Positions 1-4,372 are shown, counted from the stretch's first letter. The stretch: 9,075 nt of DNA from CAYMDS01 sp964653195 (GCA_964653195.1 CAZZCX010000031.1:1-9075); one strand, 5' to 3'. Translations and numbers: made by a program. Notes: generated by a model not told the origin, from the sequence alone.

Positions 1-65
1 ATATGAAACCCACCAAGCTTAGCCTGGAAGAGATTATAAAGGTGATAGAAGGACTTTATAAATAA
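1..65 (+). CDS. 3' end of an unidentified gene (partial)
   Basis: An open frame enters from the left edge and stops at the TAA at 63-65. The visible tail reads MKPTKLSLEEIIKVIEGLYK. The ATG at position 3 is more likely an internal codon than a start, because a 20-residue peptide with no upstream sequence cannot be judged. The tail is charged and looks helical, with no diagnostic motif, so I do not assign a family. The stop lies 9 bases before the first hairpin repeat at 75, so the GIY-YIG unit sits immediately downstream of this gene. Confidence 0.5.
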   Translation, partial: MKPTKLSLEEIIKVIEGLYK

Positions 66-74
66 CCCTAAATG

Positions 75-101
75 TGTCATTCTGAGCAGAGCGAAGAATC
101 T
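75..101 (+). repeat. REP-like hairpin, left end of unit 1
   Basis: The repeat starts TGTCATTCTGAGCAGAG and continues CGAAGAATCT. ATTCT (79-83) pairs with AGAAT (95-99). It shares the GTCAT tag, the CTGA core and the closing TCT with the repeats at 3899 and 4214, but its stem is shorter and its loop longer than the 8-bp/5-nt form seen there. From memory, very similar GTCATTCTGAGC repeats occur in many environmental bacterial genomes; I could not check this here. Confidence 0.6.
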
Positions 102-115
102 CTCACGAATGTGAG
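102..115 (+). promoter_or_regulatory. Small hairpin before the GIY-YIG start
   Basis: CTCAC (102-106), loop GAAT, GTGAG (111-115) form a perfect 5-bp stem with a 4-nt loop. The right arm GTGAG is the only purine-rich, Shine-Dalgarno-like sequence before the ATG at 124 (8-base spacing). Folding would hide it. Whether the hairpin actually limits translation is inference. Confidence 0.35.
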
Positions 116-123
116 TATTGCTG

Positions 124-402
124 ATGTCTTACTTTATCTATATCCTAACAAATAAATCGAATACTCTCTACGTTGGAGTAACAAATAACCTCATCAGGAG
201 ACTTGAAGAACATCATTTAAAATTAGTAGCTGGTTTTACTTCATTGTATAATGTAAATAAATTAGTGTATTTTGAAGAATTTAGCAATATAGGTGATGCG
301 ATACTAGTTGAGAAAAAAATAAAAGGATGGACAAGAAAGAAAAAGATTGAATTAATAAAATCTCTTAATCCGGAGTTTAAAGATTTATCTCAAGAAGCCT
401 GA
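124..402 (+). CDS. GIY-YIG endonuclease family protein (UPF0213/YhbQ-like), copy 1
   Basis: This is a single-domain GIY-YIG nuclease of 92 residues. The GIY element is read as FIY (4-6) and the YIG element as YVG (16-18), followed by TNNLIRR with the conserved arginine (25-26), a glutamate in the VEKKIK segment (E63) and the NPEFKDL tail (N82). This domain cleaves DNA in homing endonucleases, UvrC and related enzymes; the role of stand-alone UPF0213 proteins is not settled. I chose ATG 124 over TTG 118 because it is the stronger start codon and matches the family's usual N-terminus. By eye it is 55-60% identical to the second copy at 3928, so the two are relatives and not a recent duplication. 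Its TGA stop (400-402) lies inside the stem of the right-hand hairpin. Family assignment is firm; substrate is unknown. Confidence 0.85.
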   Translation: MSYFIYILTNKSNTLYVGVTNNLIRRLEEHHLKLVAGFTSLYNVNKLVYFEEFSNIGDAILVEKKIKGWTRKKKIELIKSLNPEFKDLSQEA

Positions 403-450
403 GACAAGCTCAGAGATCCTTCTCCCGATTTAACCGGGATCAGGATGACA
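399..450 (-). repeat. Double hairpin, right end of unit 1 (inverted REP)
   Basis: Two hairpins adjoin. The first is CTGAG (399-403), loop ACAAG, CTCAG (409-413); it matches the right-end hairpin of unit 2, with the same ACAAG loop, and it supplies the TGA stop of the nuclease gene. The second has an outer stem ATCCT (416-420) with AGGAT (442-446) and an inner stem TCCCG (423-427) with CGGGA (435-439), closed by the GACA tag. The inner palindrome resembles the one at 1027-1045. On the minus strand the second hairpin reads in the same orientation as the left repeat. Confidence 0.55.
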
Positions 451-462
451 ATTGCAATTTCA

Positions 463-492
463 TTGACAAATTAATTGGTTTATTTGTATATT
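463..492 (+). promoter_or_regulatory. Sigma-70-type promoter for the HIT gene
   Basis: TTGACA (463-468) is a perfect -35 box. After 18 bases comes TATATT (487-492), five of six matches to the -10 consensus. Transcription would begin near 499, giving a leader of about 15 bases before ATG 514. The promoter lies 13 bases outside the end of unit 1, so the HIT gene need not depend on transcription through the nuclease gene. Confidence 0.55.
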
Positions 493-513
493 TGTTTATT
501 GGTAGTATTCTCC

Positions 514-921
514 ATGAGTGATATTTTTTGTAAAATCATAAGAAAAGAAATTCCAAGTTTTACCGTTTACGAAACGGACGAGACTATAGCTTTTTTGGAT
601 GTAACCCCTTCATCTCCAGGACATACTGTAGTAATACTTAAAAAACACGGTAATAATATTCAAGAATATAGTTCAGATGACTTGAAGCTAATCATGGAGA
701 GCGTTAAAGTAGTATCTCAAAAACTAGAAAAGGCACTAATACCAGATTCCATAACGATCGGAATAAATCACAAAGAGAAAAAAGGGGTTCCGCATTTACA
801 TATTCATTTAATACCTCGCTGGGAAAATGACGGAGGACACGCGATACAGGGAGTAGTGAGGAGAAAAACGAGTGAAACACTGGAAACTTTAGCTAGAAAG
901 ATCAGCTTGGCTTCCGTTTAG
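514..921 (+). CDS. HIT (histidine triad) family hydrolase
   Basis: This 135-residue protein opens with SDIFCKIIRKEIPS, the standard N-terminus of HINT/Fhit-type HIT proteins. The triad reads VPHLHIHLIPR with H94, H96 and H98; the middle or last histidine acts as the nucleophile on a nucleoside phosphoramidate or dinucleotide substrate. DVTPSSPGHTVVILKKH (29-45) fits the family's nucleotide-binding strand region. The frame is open back to a TTG at 475, but that would start inside the predicted promoter and add 13 hydrophobic residues the family lacks, so I use ATG 514. No Shine-Dalgarno is visible. Family is certain; substrate cannot be read from sequence. Confidence 0.9.
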   Translation: MSDIFCKIIRKEIPSFTVYETDETIAFLDVTPSSPGHTVVILKKHGNNIQEYSSDDLKLIMESVKVVSQKLEKALIPDSITIGINHKEKKGVPHLHIHLIPRWENDGGHAIQGVVRRKTSETLETLARKISLASV

Positions 922-967
922 CTTATATATTCTAACTAGATATCTTAAAAGATCTAAGAAACCGCGT

Positions 968-996
968 TTGCGATACATTCCGATTTGGAGTAAAAT
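968..996 (+). promoter_or_regulatory. Candidate promoter for rpsU and following genes
   Basis: TTGCGA (968-973, four of six) is followed after exactly 17 bases by TAAAAT (991-996, five of six). A start near 1003 would give a leader of about 130 bases that carries the whole foldback repeat at 1016-1109. An imperfect hairpin (about 938-957) lies between the HIT gene and this promoter. The region is AT-rich, so chance matches are possible. Confidence 0.4.
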
Positions 997-1015
997 AGAC
1001 ACTCAAAGGTATAGG

Positions 1016-1109
1016 AATTTAGATTCATCCCGATTAAATCGGGATTTAAGATTCAGGTATCATGAATAGGTAGTTCATTCTTGCATCTTGCTTCTTGAAT
1101 CATAATTCT
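1016..1109 (+). repeat. Foldback element family A, copy 1
   Basis: This copy begins AATTTAGATTC and ends CTTGAATCATAATTCT, matching copy 3 (3489-3562) in the same orientation, with about 20 extra bases inserted after the first 11. The two ends are imperfect inversions of each other, so the unit can fold into a long hairpin. Similarity to copy 3 continues past the element into GGGGGTGTT, the Shine-Dalgarno of the next gene. It lies in the rpsU leader. Confidence 0.6.
1027..1045. repeat. Nested perfect palindrome inside copy 1
   Basis: ATCCCGA (1027-1033), loop TTAAA, TCGGGAT (1039-1045) form a perfect 7-bp stem. It interrupts the family A element at a point where copies 2 and 3 are continuous, so it looks like a later insertion. 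The same TCCCG/CGGGA stem with an AT-rich loop is found at 423-439 in the right end of unit 1. Confidence 0.6.
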
Positions 1110-1115
1110 TTTATT

Positions 1116-1125
1116 AAAGGGGGTG
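1116..1125 (+). promoter_or_regulatory. Strong ribosome binding site of rpsU
   Basis: AAAGGGGGTG differs by one base from the ideal AAGGAGGTG core and sits 6 bases before ATG 1132. It decides the start: an in-frame GTG at 1123 would lie inside the binding site. Only this gene and ybaB in the window have such a strong site. Confidence 0.7.
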
Positions 1126-1131
1126 TTTTTT

Positions 1132-1326
1132 ATGGTTTTTGTTAAAAAGAATCCTGGACAATCAGACGATCAGATAATCAAACAATTCTCGCGAAAAGTT
1201 ATTGATGCAAATATCGTTCAGGAATATAAAGATAGACGTTTTCATCTAAATAAACAGGAAAAAAAGAAGTTAGCTGAGCAGCATCTGCGAAGGCTGAAAA
1301 AAGGAGTACTCAATAAATCTCGTTAG
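1132..1326 (+). CDS. rpsU: 30S ribosomal protein bS21
   Basis: The 64-residue, highly basic product starts VFVKKNPGQSDDQIIKQFSR and matches bS21 in length and pattern: a short strand, a helix with the QFSRKV signature, the EYKDRRF segment and a lysine/arginine-rich helical tail. bS21 binds the small ribosomal subunit near the 3' end of 16S rRNA and helps initiation. The gene has the best Shine-Dalgarno of the window and a candidate promoter upstream. ybeY starts 22 bases after its stop, so the two are probably co-transcribed. Nothing in the protein is unusual. Confidence 0.9.
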   Translation: MVFVKKNPGQSDDQIIKQFSRKVIDANIVQEYKDRRFHLNKQEKKKLAEQHLRRLKKGVLNKSR

Positions 1327-1348
1327 TATTTCCATATTTCCCTAATTT

Positions 1349-1735
1349 ATGAGTAATGTTAAAGTTCTTCTCTATGTTGAGAGTAGATATAAAGTGAGTA
1401 GAAAGCGAATTAAAAAGGCGATAGATGGTGTTTTGACTTCTAATTCTGTGTCAAGCATGGTCGAGGTATCTGTGGCTATTGTGGGTGATCGTAAAATGCG
1501 TGCGTTAAATAACAAATATAGAAATCTTGATAAGACAACAAACGTACTCTCTTTTCCTCAAGGTGAGGGGCCAACTTTTCAAACACCTGATGATGCATCT
1601 CGACTCGGTGATATAGTGATCTCATATCCTCAGGTAATTAAAGAATCAGCTAGAGACGAAATGTTGGTTGATGATAAGGTTGATGAACTGGTAATTCATT
1701 CAATGAAACATTTACTGGGTATCCACCACAGTTAG
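1349..1735 (+). CDS. ybeY: Endoribonuclease YbeY, short at the C-terminus
   Basis: YbeY is a zinc-dependent RNase for 16S rRNA 3'-end maturation and ribosome quality control. The 128-residue product has LNNKYRNLDKTTNVLSFP (53-70, with asparagine where the family usually has TDVLSFP), then RLGDIVIS (85-92), then the metal site HSMKHLLGIHH with H117, H121 and H127 in the expected H-x3-H-x5-H spacing. The residue before the last histidine is histidine instead of the usual aspartate. The protein stops one residue after the last metal ligand, where well-studied YbeY proteins (about 155 residues) carry a further C-terminal segment. The stop lies two bases before repeat copy 2, so the tail may have been lost to that insertion. 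No Shine-Dalgarno is seen before ATG 1349. Confidence 0.85.
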   Translation: MSNVKVLLYVESRYKVSRKRIKKAIDGVLTSNSVSSMVEVSVAIVGDRKMRALNNKYRNLDKTTNVLSFPQGEGPTFQTPDDASRLGDIVISYPQVIKESARDEMLVDDKVDELVIHSMKHLLGIHHS

Positions 1736-1737
1736 TG

Positions 1738-1819
1738 AGAATCAAGATTTAAGAAGCAAGAAGTAGGAAAGAATCGCAGTAGCTACTTATTCATGATTCC
1801 TGAATCTTGAATCTATATT
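1738..1819 (-). repeat. Foldback element family A, copy 2 (upstream of dnaX)
   Basis: The + strand begins AGAATCAAGATTTAAGAAG and ends CTTGAATCTATATT. It aligns along its whole length with the reverse complement of copy 3, sharing a central GAATCGCAGTAGCTA, with about 8 extra bases near the middle. It fills nearly all of the space between ybeY (stop 1735) and dnaX (start 1830). Copies 2 and 3 therefore flank dnaX as inverted repeats. Confidence 0.7.
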
Positions 1820-1829
1820 CTATTAAAAT

Positions 1830-3473
1830 ATGGTTTTTTATCTGAAATACCGTCCGCAAACTATAAATGAGCTTGATAGTGAATCTGTTAGAAATTCTTT
1901 ATATTCAATTCTTTCTTTACCTGATTTACCCCATGCCTTTTTATTCACTGGCCCTAAAGGCTTAGGTAAAACATCAGCTGCCAGAATTCTTGCGAAAGCA
2001 GTTAATTGTGAAGGAAGGGCAAACCACGTTTCAATCGGGGCTAAGGGTAAAGAACAAAAAACGAAGTCTACTCTAAGCTCAAAGCCCTTAGCTATTAACC
2101 AATCGGTAGAGCCTTGTAACGAGTGCGAGCAGTGTATATCTATTACTAACGGTACAAATTTAGATATACTCGAAATTGATGCAGCTTCAAATCGTGGCAT
2201 TGATGAAATTCGTGACCTTAGAGAAAAAATAAGATTGGCTCCGGCATCGGCGATGCGAAAGGTATATATCATTGACGAAGTGCATATGCTGACAACTGAA
2301 GCATTTAACGCTTTGCTAAAAACTCTAGAAGAGCCACCGAGTCATGCTATGTTTATTCTTTGTACTACTGAGCTTTTTAAAGTTCCTGATACTATACTTT
2401 CCCGTTGTTTCCATGTCCAGTTTAGTGCTGCATCTACCCAGGATATTAAAAGAGTATTTGAGAGAATTAGTGAAAAAGAAGGTTTGAAAATTACTGATGA
2501 AGCTATAGAGCAAATCACAGCATTATCTGGTGGTGGTTTCCGTGATGCTGTAAAAGCACTTGAAGAATTGGTTTCCATGGGAGAAAGTGAAATAAATTCT
2601 GAATTAGTCGAGAAGCGATATAGGGTAGTAAGTATAAAATTTGAAGTATTGAAAATTTATGAAAGTTTTGAAAAGCGTGATGTTAAGGCTGGGATTACAA
2701 TTATCCAAAAGATAGTCGGGCAAGGGATGGATATAAAAAGATTTACTGAACAATTAATTGAATTAGTTCATGAATTGTTATTGAGAAAAGCAGGAGTTAA
2801 GAAGTATTCAGAATTCAGAAATCAGAATTCAGAATTAAAGATTAATGAGCTTAGGGAATTGTTGATTTTATTAAATAGAGCACATGCGGATATGAAATAT
2901 GCGGTTTTACCGCAGCTGCCGCTGGAATTGGCAGTAATTGAATGGGGCGGATTGGCAGCTAATAGCAAAGACCTGCCTGCGGGCAAGGCAGGGTTAAAGG
3001 CGAATGATTCAGAGAGAAAAGATGAAAAACAGAATGAAAAAGAAACAGATGCGATAGTGGAAGTGAATCAAGCGGGGGTTACTGTAACTTCAATGCGAAA
3101 GCAAGTGGGCGATTTAGCACGTGTGAAAGCTCTGTATGGAGAAAAAGAAGTAGCTGTTGAACCCAAGAATACACTAAAAGTAACCGACTTCAGTCTTTTA
3201 AATATCTCAAATACAGAAATTACAAAAGAATGGATTGAAAATTTTTGGCGTGTTTATATATCAGAAATAAAACAGTATAATCATACTATTGCAGGAGTTT
3301 TAAGAAGCTGTCGGATATCTAAATTTGATAAAGAAAATTTAGTAATTGAAACAGCATATGAGTTTCATAGAGATAAATTGAAAACCGGAAAGACATTAGA
3401 AATTCTGGAGTCTGTTTGTAAAACTCTTACGGGAAGTGTAGTGAGAGTAGAAGTGGTGTTAAAAGTTACATAA
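1830..3473 (+). CDS. dnaX: DNA polymerase III subunit gamma/tau
   Basis: DnaX is the ATPase of the clamp loader that places the sliding clamp on DNA. The 547 residues contain KYRPQ (6-10), Walker A GPKGLGKT (41-48), a zinc module with C60, C96, C99 and C102, Walker B VYIIDEVHML (145-154) and the SRC sensor (191-193). A collar-like region runs to about 370, a charged linker to about 460, and the C-terminal domain resembles the tau C-terminus. In E. coli the first zinc cysteine is 9 residues from the second; here it is 36, an insertion of about 27. The coding region also contains a tandem heptamer repeat (2806-2833) and a GC-rich palindrome (2972-2992) that adds LPAGKAG. No Shine-Dalgarno precedes ATG 1830. 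I saw no convincing frameshift signal for a separate gamma form. Confidence 0.93.
   Translation: MVFYLKYRPQTINELDSESVRNSLYSILSLPDLPHAFLFTGPKGLGKTSAARILAKAVNCEGRANHVSIGAKGKEQKTKSTLSSKPLAINQSVEPCNECEQCISITNGTNLDILEIDAASNRGIDEIRDLREKIRLAPASAMRKVYIIDEVHMLTTEAFNALLKTLEEPPSHAMFILCTTELFKVPDTILSRCFHVQFSAASTQDIKRVFERISEKEGLKITDEAIEQITALSGGGFRDAVKALEELVSMGESEINSELVEKRYRVVSIKFEVLKIYESFEKRDVKAGITIIQKIVGQGMDIKRFTEQLIELVHELLLRKAGVKKYSEFRNQNSELKINELRELLILLNRAHADMKYAVLPQLPLELAVIEWGGLAANSKDLPAGKAGLKANDSERKDEKQNEKETDAIVEVNQAGVTVTSMRKQVGDLARVKALYGEKEVAVEPKNTLKVTDFSLLNISNTEITKEWIENFWRVYISEIKQYNHTIAGVLRSCRISKFDKENLVIETAYEFHRDKLKTGKTLEILESVCKTLTGSVVRVEVVLKVT
2040..2092. repeat. Inverted repeat within the dnaX zinc-loop insertion
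   Basis: GCTAAGGG (2040-2047) and CCCTTAGC (2085-2092) are perfect 8-bp inverted arms 37 bases apart. They bracket most of the extra residues between the first and second zinc cysteines (residues 71-88). The coincidence suggests the insertion came from a palindromic element, but an 8-bp match could also be chance. Confidence 0.35.
2806..2833 (+). repeat. Four tandem ATTCAGA heptamers in dnaX
   Basis: Units at 2806, 2813, 2820 and 2827 read ATTCAGA, ATTCAGA, AATCAGA, ATTCAGA, followed by ATT. They encode part of YSEFRNQNSELKIN (326-339). The unit length is not a multiple of three, so gain or loss of one copy would shift the dnaX frame. Confidence 0.7.
2972..2992. repeat. GC-rich palindrome in the dnaX linker
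   Basis: CCTGCCT (2972-2978), loop GCGGGCA, AGGCAGG (2986-2992) form a perfect 7-bp stem. Sixteen of the 21 bases are G or C, in sharp contrast to the AT-rich gene. It encodes LPAGKAG in the flexible linker. From memory, the same peptide recurs in unrelated CPR proteins, which would fit an in-frame palindromic insertion; not checked here. Confidence 0.65.
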
Positions 3474-3488
3474 AGTTAAAACATTTGG

Positions 3489-3562
3489 AATTTAGATTCA
3501 AGATTCAGGAATCATGAATATTAGCTACTGCGATTCATTCTTGCTTCTTAAATCATGATTCT
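3489..3562 (+). repeat. Foldback element family A, copy 3 (downstream of dnaX)
   Basis: This is the most compact copy. The left arm GATTCAGGAATCATGAAT (3502-3519) and the right arm from ATTCATTCTTG to ATCATGA (3534-3558) are imperfect inversions around a centre TTAGCTACTGC. It begins 15 bases after the dnaX stop and leads into the ybaB ribosome binding site. It is inverted relative to copy 2 and parallel to copy 1. Confidence 0.7.
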
Positions 3563-3570
3563 GTTTATTT

Positions 3571-3581
3571 GAGAGGGGGTG
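3571..3581 (+). promoter_or_regulatory. Ribosome binding site of ybaB
   Basis: GAGAGGGGGTG is followed by 12 bases and ATG 3594, a longer spacing than usual. GGGGGTGTT is identical to the site before rpsU and stands in the same position relative to the foldback element, so it may belong to the repeat. Confidence 0.55.
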
Positions 3582-3593
3582 TTAATTTAAGAT

Positions 3594-3878
3594 ATGTTTA
3601 ATCCTTTAGGACAATTAGGTGAACTTAAAAAAATGCGAGATCAGGCGATGCAAATACAACGTCTTCTCCAAGCGAAAGAAATTGTAATAGAAAAAAAGAA
3701 TGTACGCGTAGTAGTGACGGGAGATCAGAAAATTAAGGAATTAGAAACGACTGATGCGCGGGATAATGAAATAAAAGATGCAGTGAATGAGGCTATGAAA
3801 AAGTCTCAAGAAATTGCAGCAAAAGAACTTGCGTCAATGAGTGGTGGACTTGGCGGATTATTGGGAGGGATGAAATAA
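3594..3878 (+). CDS. ybaB: YbaB/EbfC nucleoid-associated protein
   Basis: This 94-residue protein follows the YbaB layout: an N-terminal helix rich in Met, Gln and Lys (GELKKMRDQAMQIQRLLQ, 9-26), a beta-hairpin with VRVVVTGDQKIKEL (37-50), a second charged helix, and a glycine-rich tail GGLGGLLGG. YbaB proteins form dimers that bind DNA and occur next to dnaX and recR in many bacteria. That order is kept here, but a GIY-YIG unit and a prs-like gene now lie between ybaB and recR. It starts with a strong but distant Shine-Dalgarno. Confidence 0.9.
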   Translation: MFNPLGQLGELKKMRDQAMQIQRLLQAKEIVIEKKNVRVVVTGDQKIKELETTDARDNEIKDAVNEAMKKSQEIAAKELASMSGGLGGLLGGMK

Positions 3879-3898
3879 GGTCAATAATGTCTAGGCTT

Positions 3899-3925
3899 TG
3901 TCACCCTGAACTCGTTTCAGGGTCT
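3899..3925 (+). repeat. REP-like hairpin, left end of unit 2
   Basis: After the TGTC tag, ACCCTGAA (3903-3910), loop CTCGT, TTCAGGGT (3916-3923) form a perfect 8-bp stem. The right arm holds AGGG, 5 bases before ATG 3928, the only Shine-Dalgarno candidate for the nuclease gene, so it would be paired in the folded mRNA. Confidence 0.75.
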
Positions 3926-3927
3926 TT

Positions 3928-4212
3928 ATGGTAAAACAATATTACGTATATATTCTTACCAATAGAACAAATAATGTTTTATATATCGGTGTAACGAATA
4001 ATCTAGAAAGAAGAGTATTCGAGCATAAACTTGGACTTATTGAAGGTTTCAGTAAGAGATACAAATTAACAAAATTAATATATTTTGAAGAAAGCCTTTC
4101 TGTAGTTGATGCTATAGCTAGAGAGAAGCAGCTTAAAAATTGGCATAGAGAGTGGAAGCTGAACTTGATAAAAAGTATTAATCCGGGGTTTAAAGATTTA
4201 TTATGTGATTAA
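3928..4212 (+). CDS. GIY-YIG endonuclease family protein (UPF0213/YhbQ-like), copy 2
   Basis: The 94-residue protein is a stand-alone GIY-YIG domain. YVY (6-8) stands for GIY and YIG (19-21) is canonical, followed by TNNLERR (arginine 28-29), a catalytic-position glutamate E66 in REKQLK, and NPGFKDL (N85). These residues suggest an active nuclease, as in copy 1. ATG 3928 is chosen because it is the first in-frame start after the hairpin repeat, with AGGG at good spacing. By eye, 55-60% of residues are shared with copy 1, with matching ends, so both units carry the same protein type. Target and reaction are unknown. Confidence 0.87.
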   Translation: MVKQYYVYILTNRTNNVLYIGVTNNLERRVFEHKLGLIEGFSKRYKLTKLIYFEESLSVVDAIAREKQLKNWHREWKLNLIKSINPGFKDLLCD

Positions 4213-4213
4213 A

Positions 4214-4241
4214 GAGATGCTGAAACAAGTTCAGCATGACA
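4214..4241 (-). repeat. REP-like hairpin, right end of unit 2 (inverted)
   Basis: ATGCTGAA (4217-4224), loop ACAAG, TTCAGCAT (4230-4237) form a perfect 8-bp stem, followed by GACA. On the minus strand it has the same order as the left repeat: TGTCA tag, then a stem beginning with A and containing CTGAA. The stem differs from the left copy at two positions, and both changes are matched in the opposite arm. Confidence 0.75.
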
Positions 4242-4268
4242 GTTTAAAGTTGGGGATGTTAATCGTTT

Positions 4269-4293
4269 TGTCATTCTGAATTTATTTTAGAAT
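4269..4293 (+). repeat. Solo REP-like hairpin
   Basis: After TGTC, ATTCTGAA (4273-4280), loop TTTAT, TTTAGAAT (4286-4293) pair over 8 positions with one G-T wobble. It has the same tag, stem length and loop length as the ends of unit 2, but no nuclease gene adjoins it downstream. It lies in the 160-base gap before the prs-like gene. A short hairpin, TTCAG/CTGAA (4335-4349), is also present there but has the opposite arm order. Confidence 0.6.
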
Positions 4294-4372
4294 TATATAG
4301 TTGCTTAAGTTCGTTAAATTGGCGGGCGAGAAAGTTCAGCAAGACTGAATATCGACACGTTAATAGAAACAT

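Larger units (their letters stand above)
75..450 (+). mobile_element. Candidate GIY-YIG/REP composite unit 1
   Basis: A small GIY-YIG endonuclease gene is bounded by hairpin repeats in inverted orientation. The left end begins TGTCAT (75-80) and the right end finishes ATGACA (445-450), an exact 6-bp terminal inversion. The unit has the same architecture as the one at 3899-4241, where the terminal hairpins are cleaner. It sits between two unrelated genes and contains little beyond the nuclease and the hairpins. Calling it mobile is inference: no target-site duplication was identified and no empty site is available for comparison. Confidence 0.5.
3899..4241 (+). mobile_element. Candidate GIY-YIG/REP composite unit 2
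   Basis: This 343-bp unit consists almost solely of a left hairpin, a GIY-YIG gene and an inverted right hairpin. Both hairpins are perfect (8-bp stem, 5-nt loop) and carry the TGTCA tag on the outer side. The gene starts 2 bases after the left repeat and ends 1 base before the right one. The unit breaks the ybaB-recR neighbourhood. A lone hairpin of the same type lies 27 bases downstream. Mobility is inferred from architecture; no target duplication was identified. Confidence 0.55.

Noticed and set aside
475..513. TTG start extending the HIT protein by 13 residues
   Set aside because: The extension overlaps the predicted promoter and is absent from the family's usual N-terminus.
1838..2272. 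Minus-strand open frame of 144 codons opposite dnaX
   Set aside because: It lies entirely within well-conserved dnaX coding sequence and its translation shows no recognisable motif; it is a shadow frame.
2806..2833. ATTCAGA repeats as a CRISPR array
   Set aside because: Units are 7 bp with no spacers, and there are no cas genes in the window.
3010..3060. A-rich dnaX segment as a programmed frameshift site
   Set aside because: No A-AAA-AAG heptamer with a downstream stem was found, and the 547-residue frame is complete.
4335..4349. TTCAG/CTGAA hairpin before the prs-like gene as another REP copy
   Set aside because: The arms are in the opposite order from the CTGAA...TTCAG family and the TGTCA tag is missing.
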